Shown in pieces: positions 45,473 to 53,058 of a stretch of 64,000 bases of DNA. The position numbers were made by a program, and so were the translations under genes. Origin of the DNA: Martinezella tropici (GTDB lineage Bacteria; Pseudomonadota; Alphaproteobacteria; Rhizobiales; Rhizobiaceae); NCBI RefSeq assembly GCF_008370325.1, contig NZ_VNIP01000008.1:558001-622000 (forward strand). The letters are read 5' to 3'. The notes under the pieces were generated by a model, which saw only the letters and a list, made by a program, of their open reading frames with translations, had not been told where the DNA came from and searched no databases. The stretch's first letter is position 1; each line of letters starts with the position of its first letter.

Positions 45473-47251
45473 ATGGCGCTGACGACGGATTTTGCAGGTG
45501 TCGATCAAGGCACTGGAGCCGCCGAGACGAAGACTGACTATTCGCGTTATCGCATCGTGCCGGCGAGACATCCCGGACGCACGGCCGGCACGATCTTTGC
45601 CGCGTTCGTCATCGCGGTCGCCCTCTACTCCACTTTCACCAATCCGCGCTGGGGCTGGGGTGTCTTTGCCCAATGGTTCTTTGCGGAGCCGGTACTGGTT
45701 GGCCTTGGCCGGACTTTGCTTCTGACGGCGCTTGCAGCGGTGTCAGGCTCTATCCTCGGCACAGCGCTGGCTCTGGCGCGCGTATCGAAATCGCCGCTGC
45801 TCGCGAGCCTCTCTTGGGGTTATATCTGGCTGCTGCGTTCGATCCCAATGATCGTCTTGTTGCTAGTTCTAAACAATCTCGGCTATCTCTATGAAACCAT
45901 TAGTATCGGCGTTCCCTTCACCGATAAGGTCCTCTTCGATTATCCGACCACGCAGTTGCTGACGCCATTTGCGGCAGCCTTTCTCGGATTGACGCTCAAT
46001 CAATCCGCCTTTTTCGCCGAAATCGTTCGCGGTGGTATCCTCTCCGTCGATCAGGGCCAGTTGGAGGCGGCCGCCGCCCTCGGCCTGTCACGCCGCCGCC
46101 AAGCCTTTCGCATCGTCCTGCCGCAGGCGATGCGCTCCATCCTTCCCACGGGCTTCAACGAGATCATCGGTCTCGCCAAGAGCACGTCGATGGTCTACGT
46201 GCTCGCCCTGCCGGAGCTCTTCTACACGGTACAGGTCATCTATCGTCGCAATCTGGAAGTCATTCCGCTGCTGATGGTGGCGACGGTCTGGTATCTCGTC
46301 ATCATGACGGTGCTGTCGATCGCCCAGCACTATATCGAACGCTATTTCTCGAAGGGCGCGGTGCGTAATCCGACGCCTTTGCCGTTCCAATCCTATTTTC
46401 AGCGCCTGCGCCGCGCGCCGGCCGCACCTTTGGCGAAAGCAAGTGGAGTGACCCTCGGGAACCAGAGGAGCGCTGCCGACTGGCGTGCCAAGGGCGGTGC
46501 GGTGCGCATCCATGGCATTTCGAAGAGCTTCGGCACTCTGAAAGTCCTCGACGATATCGAGCTCAACCTGCCGGCGGGCAGTGTGACGGCGATCATCGGC
46601 CCGTCGGGCTCGGGGAAATCGACGCTGCTGCGCGCCATCAATCATCTTGAGCGCGTCGACAGCGGCTTCATCTCTGTCGATGGCGAGCTCGTCGGCTATA
46701 CGCAAAAGGGCGACGTGCTCTATGAGCTCAAGGAGAAGGATATTCTGAAGCGCCGGACGGACATCGGTATGGTCTTCCAGAACTTCAACTTGTTCCCGCA
46801 TCTTACTGTTTTAGAAAACATTATCGAGGCGCCGATCCAGGTGCGTGGATTGAGCCGCGAGGAGGCCATTGCCTTTGCGCAGGAGCTGCTTGCCCGCGTC
46901 GGTCTCAGCGACAAGATTGATGCCTATCCTCGACAGCTCTTCGGCGGCCAACAGCAACGCGTTGCTATCGCGCGCGCCCTGGCGCTGCGGCCAAAGGTGC
47001 TGTTGTTCGACGAGCCGACCTCGGCGCTCGATCCGGAACTCGTCGGCGAAGTGCTTGACGTGATCAAGGAGCTGGCGCGAACCGGCACGACCCTCGTCAT
47101 CGTCACCCACGAAATCGGTTTCGCCCGCGAGGTGGCGGATACCGTCGTCTTCATGGAAGGCGGACATATCCTCGAGACGGGCTCACCAACCCAGATCTTC
47201 AACGATGCGAGACATCAGCGCACCCGCGCCTTCCTCGCCAAGGTTCTTTAG
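45473..47251 (+). CDS. Fused amino-acid ABC transporter permease-ATPase
   Basis: A 592-residue fusion. Residues about 35-300 form a HisM/GlnP-type permease with a contact loop LEAAAALGLSRRRQAFRIVLPQAMRSILP. After a linker of some 50 residues, 345-592 form a HisP/GlnQ-type ATPase: Walker A GPSGSGKST (near 375), Walker B VLLFDEPTSALDPEL, switch IVTHEIGFA. The ABC signature is LFGGQQQRV instead of LSGGQQQRV. With the two binding proteins downstream it would make a polar amino-acid importer, probably for cystine-like or S-substituted cysteines. AGGGGTAAGCATC precedes the start. Confidence 0.88.
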   Translation: MALTTDFAGVDQGTGAAETKTDYSRYRIVPARHPGRTAGTIFAAFVIAVALYSTFTNPRWGWGVFAQWFFAEPVLVGLGRTLLLTALAAVSGSILGTALALARVSKSPLLASLSWGYIWLLRSIPMIVLLLVLNNLGYLYETISIGVPFTDKVLFDYPTTQLLTPFAAAFLGLTLNQSAFFAEIVRGGILSVDQGQLEAAAALGLSRRRQAFRIVLPQAMRSILPTGFNEIIGLAKSTSMVYVLALPELFYTVQVIYRRNLEVIPLLMVATVWYLVIMTVLSIAQHYIERYFSKGAVRNPTPLPFQSYFQRLRRAPAAPLAKASGVTLGNQRSAADWRAKGGAVRIHGISKSFGTLKVLDDIELNLPAGSVTAIIGPSGSGKSTLLRAINHLERVDSGFISVDGELVGYTQKGDVLYELKEKDILKRRTDIGMVFQNFNLFPHLTVLENIIEAPIQVRGLSREEAIAFAQELLARVGLSDKIDAYPRQLFGGQQQRVAIARALALRPKVLLFDEPTSALDPELVGEVLDVIKELARTGTTLVIVTHEIGFAREVADTVVFMEGGHILETGSPTQIFNDARHQRTRAFLAKVL

Positions 47252-47340
47252 CAGCAAGCAGGCATTCGACGCTCTGGCGCAGCAGGCGTCCGGGTAACGA
47301 TAACGACATAAACAACCTATAATTGAAAAGGAGAAGGGAA

Positions 47341-48285
47341 ATGACATTCATTGAGAGAGCGAAATATGTTGCTGCCGGCGTGCTGACGGCGGTAGCGATG
47401 AGCTGCACGACAGCAGGTGCGGCCGAAAAGTTCAATCTGAGCCCGGACACATCCAATCGCGTCCGGGCCGAGAAGGATGAAGCGGCGATCAAGGCGATTG
47501 CGCCGGGCTTCAAGTTCGTCAATCCCGGCAAGTTCACGGTCGCGATCAACCCGTGGGATCCGCCGATCGCTACCTATGCGACCGACGCGAAGACCGTCGT
47601 CGGCACCGATCCCGATATCGCGCAGTTGCTTGCCGACTCCCTCGGTCTGCAGCTCGAGCTGGTGCCGGTTGCCTGGGAAGACTGGCCGCTCGGTGTCTCC
47701 TCCGGCAAGTATGATGCCGTCATCTCCAACGTGACGGTCACGGAAGAGCGCAAGCTGAAGTTCGATTTCTCCACCTATCGCAGGGACGTGCTCGGCTTCT
47801 ACGTGAAGGCCGACAGCAAGATCACCTCGATCAAGGAGCCCAAGGATGTTGCAGGTCTCAAGGTGATCACCGGCGCCGGCACCAATCAGGAGAAGATCAT
47901 TCTCGAATGGGACCGGCAGAATGTGGCAACCGGCCTGAAGCCGATCGAAGTACAGTATTACGATGATCGCGCCGCCGCCGATCTCGCGCTGCAGTCCGGT
48001 CGTGCAGACGTCGAGTTCAATCCGAATGCGACGCAGGCCTATAAGGCCGCCATCAACGGCACGAGGAAGCTTGTCGGCACCGTCTCCGGTGGCTGGCCGC
48101 TGACGGCTGAAATCGCCGTCACGACGAAGAAGGGCGCTGGCCTTGCCGATGCCGTCACCCTCGCACTCAACGATCTGATCAAGGACGGCAAGTATGGTGA
48201 AGTGCTGAAGCGCTGGAGCCTGACCGCCGAAGCGGTCGATCAATCCAAGACCAACCCTGCGGGCCTGCCGAAGAGCGGCTCGTAA
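47341..48285 (+). CDS. Amino-acid ABC transporter binding protein 1
   Basis: A 314-residue periplasmic solute-binding protein of family 3 with a signal peptide (AAGVLTAVAMSCTTAGAAEK). The core KFTVAINPWDPPIATYATDAKTVVGTDPDIAQLLADSLGLQLELVPVAWEDWPLGVSSGKYDAVISNVTVTEERK is typical. ATG 47341 has AAGGAGAAGGGAA upstream. It is a tandem paralogue of the next gene; Bacillus ytmJ and ytmK are paired in the same way. A strong hairpin follows it. Confidence 0.87.
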   Translation: MTFIERAKYVAAGVLTAVAMSCTTAGAAEKFNLSPDTSNRVRAEKDEAAIKAIAPGFKFVNPGKFTVAINPWDPPIATYATDAKTVVGTDPDIAQLLADSLGLQLELVPVAWEDWPLGVSSGKYDAVISNVTVTEERKLKFDFSTYRRDVLGFYVKADSKITSIKEPKDVAGLKVITGAGTNQEKIILEWDRQNVATGLKPIEVQYYDDRAAADLALQSGRADVEFNPNATQAYKAAINGTRKLVGTVSGGWPLTAEIAVTTKKGAGLADAVTLALNDLIKDGKYGEVLKRWSLTAEAVDQSKTNPAGLPKSGS

Positions 48286-48295
48286 TGTTGGTCGG

Positions 48296-48330
48296 GCGGA
48301 CCGGCGCCGGTGGGGCCCGCGCCGGTCCGC
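48296..48330 (+). terminator. Strong intercistronic hairpin between the two binding-protein genes
   Basis: GCGGACCGGCGC (48296-48307) and GCGCCGGTCCGC (48319-48330) form a perfect 12-bp GC-rich stem with an 11-nt loop, 10 bp after the stop codon of binding protein 1. There is no U-tract, so it may protect upstream mRNA or attenuate transcription rather than end it. Confidence 0.6.
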
Positions 48331-48362
48331 TCCCATTCATCTCAAATGGAGATACAGGTTCC

Positions 48363-49301
48363 GTGACTATCCGCACGACTTTCAGAACTACACTAGCCGC
48401 CGCAGTGGCTGTTGCCTTGACCGGCCTTGCTCCAGCAACGGCAGCCGAAGACTTCGATCTGAGCCCGGCGCAGCCCGGACGCATCCACGCGGTGAAAGAC
48501 GAAGCGGCGGTCGCCGCCATCCCAAAGGATTTCAAGTTTGTCACGTCAGGCACATTCACCGTCGCGGTCGCGCCCGGCGGCCCGCCGCTTGCGACCTATG
48601 CGACAGACGCGAAGACCGTGGTCGGCGCCGATCCGGATTATGCCTATGTCGTTGCCGATGCTCTCGGCCTCAAACTCGAGCTCGTGCCGGTCGCCTGGAT
48701 CGATTGGCCGCTGGGACTGACCTCGGGCAAATATGATGCCGTCATCTCCAATGTCGGCGTCACCGAGCAGCGCAAGGAAAAATTCGATTTCTCCACCTAC
48801 CGACAGGGCCTGCACGGCTTCTTCGTCAAGACGGATAGTAAGATCACTGGGATCAAGGAGCCGAAGGATGCGGCCGGCCTGCGCATCATCGTCGGCGCTG
48901 GCACAAACCAAGAGCGCATTTTGCTGAGATGGAGCGACGAGGACGTCAAGGCCGGCCTGAAACCGATCGAGCTGCAATATTACGACGACGAGGCGGCAAG
49001 CCTTCTGGCTCTCCGGTCCAATCGCGCCGATGTCATCGTGCAGCCGCACGCCCAGCTCGTCTACATCGCCGCTCGCGACAAGAACATCAAACGCGTCGGC
49101 ACGCTGAGCGCCGGCTGGCCGGATCGCTCGGATGTCGCGATCACCACGCGCAAGGGCAGCGGTCTTGCGGCGGCGTTGACGCTTGCGACGAACGGACTGA
49201 TCAAGGACGGCACCTACGCAAAGATCCTCGATCATTGGCATCTTGCGGAAGAAGCCTTGCCGAAATCGGAAACCAATCCGCCGGGCCTGCCGAAATTTTG
49301 A
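48363..49301 (+). CDS. Amino-acid ABC transporter binding protein 2
   Basis: A 312-residue paralogue of binding protein 1, collinear throughout (FDLSPAQPGRIHAVKDEAAVAAIPKDFKFVTSGTFTVAVAPGGPPLATYATDAKTVVGADPDYAYVVADALGLKLELVPVAW). The signal peptide is TTLAAAVAVALTGLAPATAAED. I chose GTG 48363 with GGAGATACAGG upstream, since it gives the same N-terminal length as the paralogue; a start at 48285 would add 26 residues before the signal peptide. The pair may widen the range of ligands of the single fused transporter. Confidence 0.83.
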   Translation: MTIRTTFRTTLAAAVAVALTGLAPATAAEDFDLSPAQPGRIHAVKDEAAVAAIPKDFKFVTSGTFTVAVAPGGPPLATYATDAKTVVGADPDYAYVVADALGLKLELVPVAWIDWPLGLTSGKYDAVISNVGVTEQRKEKFDFSTYRQGLHGFFVKTDSKITGIKEPKDAAGLRIIVGAGTNQERILLRWSDEDVKAGLKPIELQYYDDEAASLLALRSNRADVIVQPHAQLVYIAARDKNIKRVGTLSAGWPDRSDVAITTRKGSGLAAALTLATNGLIKDGTYAKILDHWHLAEEALPKSETNPPGLPKF

Positions 49302-49313
49302 GGAGACAGCCGC

Positions 49314-50354
49314 ATGAGCCGCCAAGCCCCATCGATCAGCCATATCGGCTTCCTCACACCAGGCAACTATCCGGATGAAGATCCGCTCGCCGGCCTGGAA
49401 CAGACCCTGCAACTGCTCGAATACGGGGAAGAGAGGGGATTCAACAGCGCCTGGGTTCGCCAGCGCCATCTTGAACCCGGCATTTCCTCGGCGAGCGCCT
49501 TTCTCGCTGCCGCGACGCAGCGAACGCGCCACATCGAGCTCGGTACCGCCGTCATACCCATCGGCTATGAAAGCCCCTACAGGCTTGCCGAAGATCTGGC
49601 GACGGTGGATGTGCTGTCGCGGGGCCGGTTGAACATCGGCCTCAGCGCCGGCCGTCCGCTGCATGCGGATCTGATCGGGCCGCTTGCTTTCGATGGCGAT
49701 TGGGAGAACCACGATTTTTCCCATCAGCGGGTGCTGCGCTTTGCCGACAATCTGAAGGGGACGTATGTCGGCAATCACGATACGCTTATCAAGACGCCGT
49801 TCGGTCCGCAGCGTCCGCGCCTCCAGCCCTATGCGAAAGGGTTGATCGATCGCATCTGGTATGGCGGCGGCTCGTTGCGGTCTGCCGAATGGGCCGGTCG
49901 CAACGGCTTCAATCTGCTGATCGGCAATGTCACCACGGGTGAGCAGACGGATGATTTTTTCGTCGCGCAGTCCCGTCAACTGGAAACCTATCGCGCCTCC
50001 GGCGGCGATACGAGGAGGGTGGCGCTCGGCCGGGTCATCGTGCCGTTCGACAGCGCCGATGCGATCACCCGCAAGCGCTATACGGACTACGCCGCCGGCC
50101 GCCACGAGCGCACACTTTCACCGCAGGGCGAGCGGCGCACGCTTTTCGCCCGCGACATCGTCGGCTCGTCGGATGAGATATTGGAGCGTCTGCGCAAAGA
50201 TCCGATCTTGCCCCATGTCAGCGAATTCCGGCTGGAGCTGCCTTACGAATTCCATGATGAGGAATATCGGCAGATCATCCATGATTTCGTGACATCGATC
50301 GCGCCGGAGCTTGGCTGGAAAGAGGCCACACTCCTGCGGCGGTCCGCATCCTGA
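49314..50354 (+). CDS. LLM flavin-dependent oxidoreductase (third of the operon)
   Basis: A 346-residue luciferase-like protein: SHIGFLTPGNYPDEDPLAGLEQTLQLLEYGEERGFNSAWVRQRHLEPGISSASAFLAAATQRTRHIELGTAVIPIGYESPYRLAEDLATVDVLSRGRLNIGLSAGRPL. It is in a different subfamily from the other two operon monooxygenases, so three distinct oxygenases are available to one import system. GAGGAGACAGCCGC precedes the ATG, 12 bp after binding protein 2. It is the last gene of the operon. Substrate unknown. Confidence 0.85.
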   Translation: MSRQAPSISHIGFLTPGNYPDEDPLAGLEQTLQLLEYGEERGFNSAWVRQRHLEPGISSASAFLAAATQRTRHIELGTAVIPIGYESPYRLAEDLATVDVLSRGRLNIGLSAGRPLHADLIGPLAFDGDWENHDFSHQRVLRFADNLKGTYVGNHDTLIKTPFGPQRPRLQPYAKGLIDRIWYGGGSLRSAEWAGRNGFNLLIGNVTTGEQTDDFFVAQSRQLETYRASGGDTRRVALGRVIVPFDSADAITRKRYTDYAAGRHERTLSPQGERRTLFARDIVGSSDEILERLRKDPILPHVSEFRLELPYEFHDEEYRQIIHDFVTSIAPELGWKEATLLRRSAS

Positions 50355-50375
50355 GGACCGCGTAGCGGCAAGGTC

Positions 50376-50412
50376 GGATCGGCGGGCTCTGCGTTCGTTC
50401 GATCCGGCCCGC
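50376..50412. terminator. Convergent terminator candidate
   Basis: GGATCG (50376-50381) with CGATCC (50400-50405), and an alternative GCGGGC (50382-50387) with GCCCGC (50407-50412), in the 93-bp gap between two converging genes. The two pairings are mutually exclusive and short. Confidence 0.35.
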
Positions 50413-50447
50413 TTCTGCCCTGTAGGCGGCCTATGTTATCGCTTCGG

Positions 50448-50873
50448 CTAACCGGCGAGAGAGGTTGCCGTGTCCGTTCGCTTGAGAATCCGCTCCGCAA
50501 GCTGCAGGGCTTCCTCCCGGGAGGCGACGATCTCCATTCTCATCCCGAACGCTTTCGTCGCAAGGCTCATCTGCACCTGCATGGCGGCGCGCTTGATGGC
50601 GCTTGCTTCGATGCCGATGACCGCCTTGCAGACTGTCGCAAGGTCTCTCTTGTTTTTATTCAGCCAGATGCCGCGCGCCTTGCGATCATCATGCTCCTCG
50701 GCCTGCTCGTCGCCCTCCATGATGACGACGAAAGGCATCGCGATGGCGAGCAGCGCGTCCATTTCCCGCTCCCATTGTTTCGAGTAACCTGGCTGCGCGG
50801 AGCCCGCGGATTGGCGCACGATCGGCCAAAGCGAAACATCGTGGACTTCGAAGGTGGTTGCGTCGATTATCAT
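50448..50873 (-). CDS. Hypothetical protein, 141 aa
   Basis: I do not recognise the family. ATG 50873 has GAGGAAAATGCC upstream and lies 10 bp after the FAD monooxygenase gene, so the two are cotranscribed; a longer frame to 51044 only overlaps that gene. The protein looks like a single alpha/beta domain: ALLAIAMPFVVIMEG (a buried strand), a charged loop GDEQAEEHDDRKA, IWLNKNKRDLATVCKAVIGIEASAIKRAAMQVQ, then MEIVASREEALQLAERIL. The strand-helix order and the final EEAL helix are vaguely STAS-like (as in SpoIIAA-type proteins), which is only a suggestion. Confidence 0.65.
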   Translation of the reverse strand: MIIDATTFEVHDVSLWPIVRQSAGSAQPGYSKQWEREMDALLAIAMPFVVIMEGDEQAEEHDDRKARGIWLNKNKRDLATVCKAVIGIEASAIKRAAMQVQMSLATKAFGMRMEIVASREEALQLAERILKRTDTATSLAG

Positions 50874-50883
50874 GGCATTTTCC

Positions 50884-52080
50884 TCAAGCAATTTTGTCGG
50901 TGATGGTGGCGAAGAGCATCGCGGCACCTCGTTCTGAGGCGTCGATGGCACGACCCGCCCGTTCACGCATGTCTGCCTCGTAATCCAGCAGTGCGGTGCA
51001 GGTCGTCCTTGTCTCCTTGCCGGCGTCGGCAAGAATCTGAGCAAGCATGCGCGCGTCTTCGAGCGCGGTGTTCGCGCCCAGTCCGCCCGCCGGGCTCATG
51101 GCATGGATGGCATCTCCCATAAGTGTTACCGCGCCGAACGGCCAAAGAGCGTCGGGGCGCCCTGTTCTGACGGGAAGTGCCGCGACCGCCGCAGGCTTGC
51201 TCCGGCTGATGATCTGCCTGAGCTCCGGATGCCAGCCACGCATTGCGGTCCTGAGCAATACCGGTAGGTCTAGCGTGAGATCGTAGGATTCCAGACCCAG
51301 TCGCCGGCGTGGCCCGATCAATGCCCAGTAGAGATAGGCGGAAGTCGGCGTCAGCTTGCAATCGGGAGCAAGATTGGCGGAGAGGTTCGAAAAATCGTCA
51401 TCAAACCGCATAAGATCGAAGATGGCCGTGAAGCCATCGCCAAAGATCACCGTCGTGCCATCCTCAAGCATGTCGGCGGCGCCTGCGAGCGGCAATTCAT
51501 TTTTGCCGTAAACACACATCGAGCCGGTATCGTTCGGCTCGGCATAGGGCGCCAATTGCCGGCGCACCTGCGAGTTCACGCCATCGGCGCCGACCAGAAG
51601 ATTGCAGGAAACCGGTGCGGCTTCTTCGAACAATGCCTCGACACGCCCATCGTCCAAAGTACGATACTGCGTGAGCGCGTGCCCGAAATGAACATTGTCC
51701 TCGATCCCCGATAGCAGGATTTCGCGAAGGGTGAGGCGATTGACGCTCTGGTCACCATCGTCTTCATCCTCGTCGTCACCGGTATCCCAGCTCATGGGCG
51801 TACGGCCCGTGACCGGCAGAAGCTGTGGAGTGAGGAAGCGTCCTGCCCGCGGGCTGATGGACGCAGTTGCGCGAAACAGGTCAAACAGTGCGGGCGGCAA
51901 GCAAGCTTCCAGCGCCCGTTGCCCGCTCACATCGATACGAATGCGATAGCCCTGCAAGCGGCTATCGGGTGCGGGATCGCGCTCGTACACGTCAAAACGG
52001 ATGCCGGCGCGCTTCAATCCCTGGGCGAGGCACAAGCCTCCAAGGCCTGCGCCGATGATGACGACATGAAAGTCCTGCAT
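50884..52080 (-). CDS. FAD-dependent aromatic-type monooxygenase
   Basis: A 398-residue flavoprotein hydroxylase of the PHBH/TetX type: FHVVIIGAGLGGLCLAQGLKRAGIRFDVYERD (dinucleotide fold), CNLLVGADGVNSQVRRQLAPY (the DG motif) and PFGAVTLMGDAIHAMSPAGGLGANTALEDARMLAQIL (the GD motif). Such enzymes hydroxylate phenols, polyketides, or inactivate antibiotics such as tetracyclines and rifampicin. ATG 52080 follows AGAGAACCT. It is divergent from an AraC-type gene, probably its regulator. The substrate cannot be read from the sequence. Confidence 0.87.
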   Translation of the reverse strand: MQDFHVVIIGAGLGGLCLAQGLKRAGIRFDVYERDPAPDSRLQGYRIRIDVSGQRALEACLPPALFDLFRATASISPRAGRFLTPQLLPVTGRTPMSWDTGDDEDEDDGDQSVNRLTLREILLSGIEDNVHFGHALTQYRTLDDGRVEALFEEAAPVSCNLLVGADGVNSQVRRQLAPYAEPNDTGSMCVYGKNELPLAGAADMLEDGTTVIFGDGFTAIFDLMRFDDDFSNLSANLAPDCKLTPTSAYLYWALIGPRRRLGLESYDLTLDLPVLLRTAMRGWHPELRQIISRSKPAAVAALPVRTGRPDALWPFGAVTLMGDAIHAMSPAGGLGANTALEDARMLAQILADAGKETRTTCTALLDYEADMRERAGRAIDASERGAAMLFATITDKIA

Positions 52081-52198
52081 AGGTTCTCTATTCCATTCAC
52101 TATTCGACTTTGATTTTGCCAGGGAAGAATAGCGTACCACGACCGAGACGTGGTAACGACATCCGGACTATAAATGTTGCGAAACGGCCAAACAGAAC

Positions 52199-52993
52199 AT
52201 GGGCATCGAAGATATTGGCGACCGTCTCGACGGGCCACCGCTCATCGCCTTCTGGGGATCGGATGAACCGGGCAGCGCCTTCCGCCTCGGCACTCAGGAA
52301 TATGATTGGCACGCGCATACGCGCGGGCAACTCTTCTGCATCGAGAGCGGCTTGGTGCGCGTCGATACGCCTGGGGGCTCGTGGCTGCTGCCGCCGCAGC
52401 GTGCCGGCTGGATTCCGCCCGGTGTGAGGCACAAGGCAGGGATCAACGGCGTGCTGAGCGGCTGGGGTATCCTGCTGACACCGGAGGCCAGCGCCGGATT
52501 GCCGACGACGCCATGCGTTCTGAGCGTCAGCGATGTGTTGCGAGCGCTGGTTCGTCGCGCGACCACATGGCGCTGGGAGGAAAGGCTTACTCCGCAGCAG
52601 CGTCGCCTCGCGGCTGTTCTGTTGGATGAGGTGCGAGCAGCCCCGCGCGAAAGTCTGCATCTGCCGATGCCGGCAGATCGCCGCGCGCTCCGCATCGCGG
52701 ACGCCGTGCTGCAGGATCCGGCCAGCGAGGAAACCTTTCATGCGCTGGCGCAGCAGGCAGGCATATCCGAGCGATCGGCCAGGCGTCTTTTCAACGCCGA
52801 AACGGGCATGTCCTTTGCCAATTGGCGTCAACAGGCGCGATTGATGCTCGCGCTTGAACATCTGAGCGCGGGTAACCCGATTGCGGAGGTGGCCGATAGC
52901 CTGGGATATGCAAACGCCAGCAGCTTCATCGCCATGTTCAGGAAGGCATTCGGCCTTTCGCCGCGCCGCTACCTCACCGTCCGAAAATTCTGA
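52199..52993 (+). CDS. AraC-family regulator
   Basis: A 264-residue regulator with an N-terminal cupin (YDWHAHTRGQLFCIESGLVRVDTPGGSWLLPPQRAGWIPPGVRHKAGINGVLSGWGILL) and a C-terminal double helix-turn-helix (FHALAQQAGISERSARRLFNAETGMSFANWRQQARLMLALEHLSAGNPIAEVADSLGYANASSFIAMFRKAFGLSPRRY). The layout resembles NimR/YdfF-like AraC proteins that control a divergent gene; here the FAD monooxygenase operon is 118 bp away. The small-molecule effector is unknown. Confidence 0.87.
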   Translation: MGIEDIGDRLDGPPLIAFWGSDEPGSAFRLGTQEYDWHAHTRGQLFCIESGLVRVDTPGGSWLLPPQRAGWIPPGVRHKAGINGVLSGWGILLTPEASAGLPTTPCVLSVSDVLRALVRRATTWRWEERLTPQQRRLAAVLLDEVRAAPRESLHLPMPADRRALRIADAVLQDPASEETFHALAQQAGISERSARRLFNAETGMSFANWRQQARLMLALEHLSAGNPIAEVADSLGYANASSFIAMFRKAFGLSPRRYLTVRKF

Positions 52994-53010
52994 TCCAGCT
53001 GCGGTTCAAC

Positions 53011-53033
53011 GGCGGCGGAAAACCGGCGCCGCC
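53011..53033. terminator. Bidirectional hairpin between araC-type gene and metal ATPase gene
   Basis: GGCGGCG (53011-53017) and CGCCGCC (53027-53033), 9-nt loop, between the converging genes. Confidence 0.5.
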
Positions 53034-53058
53034 GTGCTTATCGACGCCCGCAGATGGT

